DNA of 11,592 bases, from positions 1-11,592 of the forward strand of contig DIRE01000036.1 in NCBI GenBank assembly GCA_002426575.1, in the 5' to 3' direction. Made by a program: the position numbers and the translations under genes. Below are positions 7,245 through 11,592 of this stretch, piece by piece; within the stretch, counting starts at the first letter, position 1, and each line of letters opens with the position of its first letter. The stretch is from Clostridiaceae bacterium UBA5444 (lineage in GTDB: Bacteria; Bacillota; Clostridia; Clostridiales; Oxobacteraceae). The notes under the pieces are model-generated. The model searched no databases and had not been told where the DNA came from. It was given only the letters and a program-made list of their open reading frames with translations.

Positions 7245-7283
7245 CTATCTAAAACTATTTTAATATCCAATCGTTTTTAAACC

Positions 7284-7394
7284 GGACATGTTGAATTGAC
7301 TTTTTGCTGCTCCAAAATGCCTATTTTTCTCTAAATAAGTAAGGCTGATAAAAATAGGCATTTAAGTCGCTGCAAAAAGTAAATCAACATATCC
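7284..7394. repeat. 111-bp imperfect palindrome (two 45-nt arms, 21-nt loop)
   Basis: The arm at 7284-7328 is nearly the reverse complement of 7350-7394. Both arms share GGAYATGTTGA, then ACTTTTTGC, and then AAATGCCTATTTTT at the loop end, with a few mismatches and one compensating indel in the middle. The loop is 7329-7349. Neither side is followed by a strong T tract, so it is not a plain terminator. It lies between the RDD gene terminator and the sigma-factor promoter. It could be a MITE-like or other dispersed palindromic element, or a large RNA hairpin. Copy number elsewhere in the genome is unknown. Confidence 0.75.
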
Positions 7395-7429
7395 TGAAAT
7401 CAGTATTTTATTAATTTACTAAACAAATA

Positions 7430-7463
7430 AGCGCTAGAGTTGGAAATCTCCTCATCTAACGCT
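7430..7463 (-). terminator. hairpin terminator downstream of the RDD gene
   Basis: AGCGCTAGA (7430-7438) pairs with TCTAACGCT (7455-7463) with one mismatch and a 16-nt loop. On the minus strand it is followed by TTATTTGTTT, suited to ending the gene that stops at 7471. On the plus strand TTTTTATTTT follows, so it could act in both directions. Confidence 0.65.
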
Positions 7464-7470
7464 TTTTATT

Positions 7471-9039
7471 TTACCTTAAACTTAGTATTCTAAGCAACCT
7501 ATTAGCCATCATTTTATAATCATTTGAGGTAAATATAAATGCTGTTGATTTTCCTGTGTTGCCTGATACCTGTCTTGATGTCATGAATGCTTCTATTTTT
7601 TTGTCTCCATTAAAATCAAGGCATTCATCCATGTAAATGTTCATCTTCTGATTATTGAATTTATAAAAGTCTCCACCATCCCATATAGGTTTGAGCCTAT
7701 TGCCCTTTATGTTGTATGCTAAAATAGAGTTTCCAGATTCTATAATTATGTCATTTTTACCGTCAAAGTCTACATCTGCTATACCTATTTTCATATCTCC
7801 TTTTATTGGAGATGAAACAACCTTAGTTTCTTTATATCTTTCTCCATCAAATAAATAGAATGTTATGTCACCATCATCAGATGCTGCAACAAGATAATTC
7901 TCATCACCAAATATACCCATTCCAATGCTCACTATATTATGGCCTTCCATAAGTTCAAACTTTTGGGTTACAATTTTGCCATCTTTCATGTTTAATAATA
8001 TAAGCTTGTTTCCATCTCCCACTATGTAAAACCTGTGGGATACATTAGCAGCAGGCTTTGCCTTCATTATTGCATTTATTTTGCCATATTCTAAAGGTCC
8101 TAAAGATGCAACTTCCTTTAACTCCTTATCAAACTTATAAACTTTAAATACCTTGTCTTCAAATAGTACGGCTATTTCATCCTTTTTATCTCCATCTAGG
8201 TCAAGTATTTTGTACTGCAGTATTGGTTTGTCAAAGGTAGCTATTATGCTTCCTTGAGATAAAACCCTTCCAGCTAGTTTTACCTTCCTAATCTGGGGCT
8301 TTCCATCCTTTGCATCCTCTACAAATATATCATAGCCGCCAGTTCCATCTAAATTTCCCACTTGAAATATATCTTTTTTATAACTTGTATCTTTAGGCAA
8401 TACAAAACTATATTCATAAGGCTTTGATGATGCAATTCTTGAGAAGCCAAACATACCTTCATTTGTTAATACATAATTAGCCCCTCTATTTGCTGATACT
8501 ACAACCCCAATTACAAATATAAGTGTAACTACTCCAGCAATACTTAAGTTCCACTTTTCAGGCCTTTCTCCATATACCTCTCTTGCATATGAGGCCTCCT
8601 CCCTGCCTCCAGATGTAACAGCTGTACATGCTATTATGTCATGTATAGTCCTTTTCCTCTTGGTGAATATAACCATTATGTATCCAATATATAATGGCAA
8701 AAATGATATAAGCTTTGCTAATTCTCTAATAATTACTTGCCACATAGAAAGCTTCTCAGACTTTCTCGAAATTACTCTTACCCCAAATACTAGCTTTCCA
8801 ATGGTGGCTCCCCAAAAATACGTCATAAGTATTCTAGATACAACGTCAAAAGAAAAACCTATAATAAGAGCTCTTAGTATTCCTAGGGGTTTGTATAAAA
8901 GATACACGATTCCAGCTACTAAAATAAGGTCTATAGCCCTTGCAAAAAGTCTCTCAAAGAATCCACTATAGTCTATTGACTTATAAAATTCCATATTCTC
9001 TTTACGCTTTTCCTTTTTTAACTTCGCATCTCTCTCCAT
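7471..9039 (-). CDS. RDD-domain membrane protein with FG-GAP/VCBS-like extracytoplasmic repeats
   Basis: A protein of 522 residues. After a lysine-rich N-terminus it has an RDD domain (about 18-143) with R34/D37 in FARAIDLIL, GKLVFGVRVI and the closing R130-TIHDIIACTAV, including about three membrane segments. A further membrane helix follows at 164-183 (WNLSIAGVVTLIFVIGVVV). The remaining 330 residues look extracytoplasmic. They contain four acidic loop motifs of FG-GAP/VCBS type: NLDGTGGYD (229), DLDGDKKDE (280), DVDFDGKND (422) and LDFNGDKKIE (474), suggesting a calcium-binding beta-propeller. I chose ATG 9039 because AAAGGA lies 9 nt before it. A GTG at 9072 would add 11 residues but lacks a ribosome binding site. 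Substrate and role are unknown. It follows spmB by about 150 bp on the same strand. Confidence 0.9.
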   Translation of the reverse strand: MERDAKLKKEKRKENMEFYKSIDYSGFFERLFARAIDLILVAGIVYLLYKPLGILRALIIGFSFDVVSRILMTYFWGATIGKLVFGVRVISRKSEKLSMWQVIIRELAKLISFLPLYIGYIMVIFTKRKRTIHDIIACTAVTSGGREEASYAREVYGERPEKWNLSIAGVVTLIFVIGVVVSANRGANYVLTNEGMFGFSRIASSKPYEYSFVLPKDTSYKKDIFQVGNLDGTGGYDIFVEDAKDGKPQIRKVKLAGRVLSQGSIIATFDKPILQYKILDLDGDKKDEIAVLFEDKVFKVYKFDKELKEVASLGPLEYGKINAIMKAKPAANVSHRFYIVGDGNKLILLNMKDGKIVTQKFELMEGHNIVSIGMGIFGDENYLVAASDDGDITFYLFDGERYKETKVVSSPIKGDMKIGIADVDFDGKNDIIIESGNSILAYNIKGNRLKPIWDGGDFYKFNNQKMNIYMDECLDFNGDKKIEAFMTSRQVSGNTGKSTAFIFTSNDYKMMANRLLRILSLR

Positions 9040-9186
9040 TGTACATTTTCCTTTCAAATAGGTTATTTTCACGTCTAATGATTGTTAATTGTACCTATGT
9101 TTATCTTAATTGTCGTATATATTATTCTACACCTTTGTACTAGTTCCTTCATATTAAACAAATAATTATATAATAAAGGTTTTTAT

Positions 9187-9732
9187 TTAAACACCAAACA
9201 CAATATTGCATATTATACATGATGCAATCACTCCAGTTATATGGGCAATTAGTGCGCAGACAAGAGTGTGCCTCATTTTCTTTATACCTATTGCCCCATA
9301 ATAGACTGTCATGGTATAAAATATGGTTTCAGTAGATCCCATCATGGTTGATGCTATCCTTCCTATTTGTGAATCAGGCCCATACTTTGATATTATATCC
9401 GCAGTTATTCCTAAAGATCCGCCTCCAGAGAATGGCTTCATAAATGCAAGAGGCAGCACCTCAGGGGGTATTCCTAGAAGTTTTAGGAGGGGGCCAGATA
9501 TATCTGTAATCATATCAATGGCACCAGATTCCCTTAAAATAGATATAGCAAATAGCATTGTAACTAAATATGGAAGTATTTTAATTGAAACATTTAATCC
9601 CTCCTTTGCCCCTTCTATAAATGTCTCATAAAGCTTCACATCTTTTAAATACCCATATATTAATATAAATATAATTATAATAGGCATAACATAAACAGTG
9701 GCTGAAATAGCAATATTTCTTAATACAAACAT
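9187..9732 (-). CDS. spmB: spore maturation protein B
   Basis: SpmB is an integral membrane protein of the developing spore. With SpmA it is needed for full dehydration of the spore core and so for heat resistance. The roughly 181-residue sequence has several membrane segments and family-typical stretches: FIEGAKEGLNVSIKILPYLV, GIPPEVLPLAFMKPFSGGGS and STMMGSTETIFYTMTVYYGA, the last two part of the nucleoside-recognition/gate domain. The frame can open at GTG 9741, but this lies inside AGGGGTGA, which is better read as the ribosome binding site for the ATG at 9732, so I start there. It begins 11 bp after the spmA stop, so the pair forms an operon. No terminator hairpin is evident behind it. 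Confidence 0.95.
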   Translation of the reverse strand: MFVLRNIAISATVYVMPIIIIFILIYGYLKDVKLYETFIEGAKEGLNVSIKILPYLVTMLFAISILRESGAIDMITDISGPLLKLLGIPPEVLPLAFMKPFSGGGSLGITADIISKYGPDSQIGRIASTMMGSTETIFYTMTVYYGAIGIKKMRHTLVCALIAHITGVIASCIICNIVFGV

Positions 9733-9743
9733 ATCTATCACCC

Positions 9744-10322
9744 CTACTCATAATACCTTTCAAGCATTTTGCATGATATAATCCCAACTAGTCCTGCCAT
9801 GGCTGTTGCAATTAAGGTCGTTATTATTATCTCTGAAGGATTTTTAGACCCTGCACTAGATCTTATAGATATTACTGTTGAGGGTATTATTTGAATACAT
9901 GCAGAATTTATTACAAGAAACATTACCATTGAATCTGTAGCCCTATCTTTATTATTATTTAGCTTTTGCATCTCCTCCATTGCTTTTATTCCAAATGGAG
10001 TTGCTGCATTAGAAAGTCCTAATATGTTGGAAGATATATTTAATATTATGGCTCCCATTGCCGGATGCCTTTTAGGGATGTCCGGAAAAATGAGTCTCAT
10101 AAATGGATGCATTATTTTTCCTATTGCCTCTGTAAGACCAGACTTTTCGGCAATCTTCATAACCCCGCACCAAACACCCATAACTCCTATAAGTCCAATA
10201 GTAAGCTCTACCGCATTAGCTGCCCCCTTTAAAGATGCATCCATTACGGCTGCTGTATTTCCCTTTATAAAAGATAAAACAATCCCAATAAATATCATAA
10301 AAAACCATATGGTATTTATCAT
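9744..10322 (-). CDS. spmA: spore maturation protein A
   Basis: SpmA is the partner of SpmB, an integral membrane protein acting in spore core dehydration, with a nucleoside-recognition/gate domain. The 192 residues show an N-terminal membrane helix (4-20) and the conserved blocks GAANAVELTIGLIGVMGVWC, GKIMHPFMRLIFPDIPK, HPAMGAIILNISSNILGLSN and AATPFGIKAMEEMQKLN. A conserved QIIPSTVISIR segment and a final membrane helix complete it. Length matches the family. GGAGG lies 7 nt before the ATG at 10322. In B. subtilis dacB precedes spmA-spmB; here the upstream neighbour is the divergent topB, and dacB is not in the window. Expression in the mother cell under sigma-E is expected from family knowledge. 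Confidence 0.96.
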   Translation of the reverse strand: MINTIWFFMIFIGIVLSFIKGNTAAVMDASLKGAANAVELTIGLIGVMGVWCGVMKIAEKSGLTEAIGKIMHPFMRLIFPDIPKRHPAMGAIILNISSNILGLSNAATPFGIKAMEEMQKLNNNKDRATDSMVMFLVINSACIQIIPSTVISIRSSAGSKNPSEIIITTLIATAMAGLVGIISCKMLERYYE

Positions 10323-10376
10323 TTACAACCCTCCACCTAATCTTATAATGCATGCCCTTAAAAATACGCACAATTA

Positions 10377-10406
10377 ATTATATGATTAAGGCAAGGTGTA
10401 TTATGG
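10377..10406 (-). promoter_or_regulatory. possible sigma-E-type promoter of spmA-spmB
   Basis: On the minus strand CATATAAT (10384-10377) matches the sporulation sigma-E -10 (CATACAnT) at all but one position. A CCATAATA block (10406-10399), loosely similar to the sigma-E -35, sits 14 nt upstream, the usual spacing. It lies about 55 bp before the spmA start. The -35 match is poor, so this is tentative. Confidence 0.35.
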
Positions 10407-10414
10407 TATATATA

Positions 10415-10454
10415 TTTACTTTGGCTTTCACTTTTCTAAAATATGTTTTAAAAT
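10415..10454 (+). promoter_or_regulatory. candidate sigma-A promoter region of topB
   Basis: Two overlapping candidates are visible: TTTACT (10415-10420), 16 nt, TAAAAT (10437-10442); and TTCACT (10427-10432), 16 nt, TAAAAT (10449-10454). Both are of moderate quality and lie about 40-50 bp before the topB ATG. Confidence 0.35.
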
Positions 10455-10492
10455 GATAGATAGCAGACGAATAAATACAAAGGAGAGATTTA

Positions 10493-11592
10493 ATGAAATC
10501 ACTAGTACTTGCAGAAAAGCCTAGCGTAGCAAAGGAAATAGCTAGGGTTTTAAAATGCAATGTTAAAAATAAAGGATATCTTGAAGGGCAAAAATATGTT
10601 GTAACTTGGGCTCTTGGACACCTTGTAACACTTGCAGAGCCTGAATATTATAATAAAAGTTTAAAAACATGGCGCATGGAGGATTTGCCCATGATCCCTG
10701 ATAAAATGAAACTTAAGGTAATAAAGCAAACGTCCAACCAATTTAATACCGTAAAAAATTTAATGAAAAGAAATGACTTAAATGAACTTATAGTTGCAAC
10801 TGATGCAGGCCGTGAAGGAGAGCTTGTTGCAAGATGGATAATGATACTTGGAGGATGGAAAAAGCCTTTTTATAGGCTTTGGATTTCATCCCAAACTGAC
10901 AAAGCAATACTTGATGGCTTCAAAAATCTAAAGCCCGGCAGAAATTATGATAATCTATTTGATGCAGCAGTGGCTAGATCTGAGGCTGATTGGCTAATTG
11001 GGCTTAATGTAACTAGGGCACTTACTTGTAAATTTAATGCCCAGCTTACAGCTGGAAGGGTTCAAACCCCAACCTTAGCAATGATTATTGATAGAGAAGA
11101 AGAAATAAAAAAATTTGTACCTAAAGATTACTGGACTGTTCGTGTTGACTTTGATGATTATTTTGGAGATTGGCAAGGTAAAAATGGACAGATGAGGATA
11201 TTTGATTATTCTAAAGCACAAGAAATTGAGTCAAAGGTTAAAGGACATAATGTTATGGGCATTATAAAAGAGGTACGCAATGAGCCTAAACAAAAACTTC
11301 CTCCTTTAGCATATGACCTTACTGAACTTCAAAGAGATGCTAATAAAAGGTATAGTTTTTCAGCTTCAAAGACTCTTTCGGTGCTGCAAGGATTATATGA
11401 ACACCATAAAATTGTAACCTATCCAAGAACTGATTCAAGGTATATAACACCAGATATTGTACCAACTCTTCAGTCTAGGTTAAATGGCATGGCAACAGGT
11501 CCTTATAAAGAAATTGCAAAACCTCTTTTAAACGCTAAATTAAACCCTGGGAAAAGGTTTGTAGATAGCAGCAAGGTTTCAGATCACCATGC
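10493..11592 (+). CDS. topB: DNA topoisomerase III (partial, runs off the right edge)
   Basis: This is the N-terminal 366 codons of a type IA topoisomerase of the TopB family, which relaxes and decatenates DNA by passing strands through a transient single-strand break. The TOPRIM domain carries E8 (LAEKPSVAKEI) and the metal-binding D104 and E108 (ATDAGREGE). Next come AQLTAGRVQTPTLAMIIDRE (183-202) and LAYDLTELQRDANKRYSFSA (272-291). The active-site tyrosine is Y310 in VTYPRTDSRYITP. AAAGGAGAG lies just before the ATG. No stop occurs before the window end; about half of a typical 700-residue protein is seen. It is divergent from spmA with about 170 bp between them. Confidence 0.96.
   Translation, partial: MKSLVLAEKPSVAKEIARVLKCNVKNKGYLEGQKYVVTWALGHLVTLAEPEYYNKSLKTWRMEDLPMIPDKMKLKVIKQTSNQFNTVKNLMKRNDLNELIVATDAGREGELVARWIMILGGWKKPFYRLWISSQTDKAILDGFKNLKPGRNYDNLFDAAVARSEADWLIGLNVTRALTCKFNAQLTAGRVQTPTLAMIIDREEEIKKFVPKDYWTVRVDFDDYFGDWQGKNGQMRIFDYSKAQEIESKVKGHNVMGIIKEVRNEPKQKLPPLAYDLTELQRDANKRYSFSASKTLSVLQGLYEHHKIVTYPRTDSRYITPDIVPTLQSRLNGMATGPYKEIAKPLLNAKLNPGKRFVDSSKVSDHH

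Noticed and set aside
9040..9186. Search for a promoter or terminator between spmB and the RDD gene.
   Set aside because: Several AT-rich -10-like hexamers occur, but none has a matching -35, and no stable hairpin with a T tract is visible.
10024..10377. Plus-strand open frames opposite spmA, spmB (9323-9631), the RDD gene and the sigma operon.
   Set aside because: All are antisense shadows of well-conserved minus-strand genes without ribosome binding sites.
10378..10560. A 60-residue minus-strand frame across the spmA-topB gap.
   Set aside because: It overlaps the topB start and its RBS, shows no RBS of its own, and codes for nothing recognisable.

Overview
The window looks like chromosome from a low-GC, endospore-forming member of the Clostridia. 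The evidence is the AT-rich sequence, strong GGAGG-type ribosome binding sites, a T-box riboswitch, the spore maturation pair spmA/spmB, and a clostridial-type MetG carrying a C-terminal tRNA-binding domain. I cannot name the species. Apart from two plus-strand genes (2055-2285 and topB at 10493 onward), everything reads on the minus strand.

Left edge (1-1925): a decaying mannoside-utilisation locus. A family GH2 beta-mannosidase is broken by a one-base frameshift at an A6 run, and its 3' part stops early just after the catalytic-nucleophile region, probably because of a second lesion. Just upstream lies the last ~25 codons of a sugar ABC-transporter permease, with the rest of that gene gone. 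This is what remains of a permease/beta-mannosidase operon. Next comes a small plus-strand gene for a 76-residue membrane protein, which converges on the next operon at a shared hairpin terminator.

Housekeeping operon (2290-5471): promoter, methionine T-box leader, metG, tatD and terminator. The specifier codon reads ATG and the T-box bulge reads UGGU, so both contacts fit tRNA-Met. Charging of tRNA-Met should therefore control its own synthetase together with the TatD-family hydrolase.

Regulatory operon (5491-7244): an ECF sigma factor, a zinc-binding anti-sigma factor with one membrane segment, and a B-box zinc-finger multi-membrane protein. The three are tightly coupled by overlapping reading frames. 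An ECF-like promoter (TGAAGT, 17 nt, CGTCTA) lies in front, suggesting autoregulation. Upstream is a 111-bp near-perfect palindromic hairpin element of unknown nature, followed by a terminator.

Envelope and sporulation genes (7471-10322): a protein with an RDD membrane domain joined to an extracytoplasmic region bearing FG-GAP/VCBS-like acidic repeats, then spmB and spmA (spore core dehydration). Divergent from spmA is topB (DNA topoisomerase III), which runs off the right edge. I saw no CRISPR array, tRNA, rRNA or insertion sequence. The most unusual items are the decaying mannosidase operon, the long palindrome, the RDD-propeller fusion and the three-gene ECF module.
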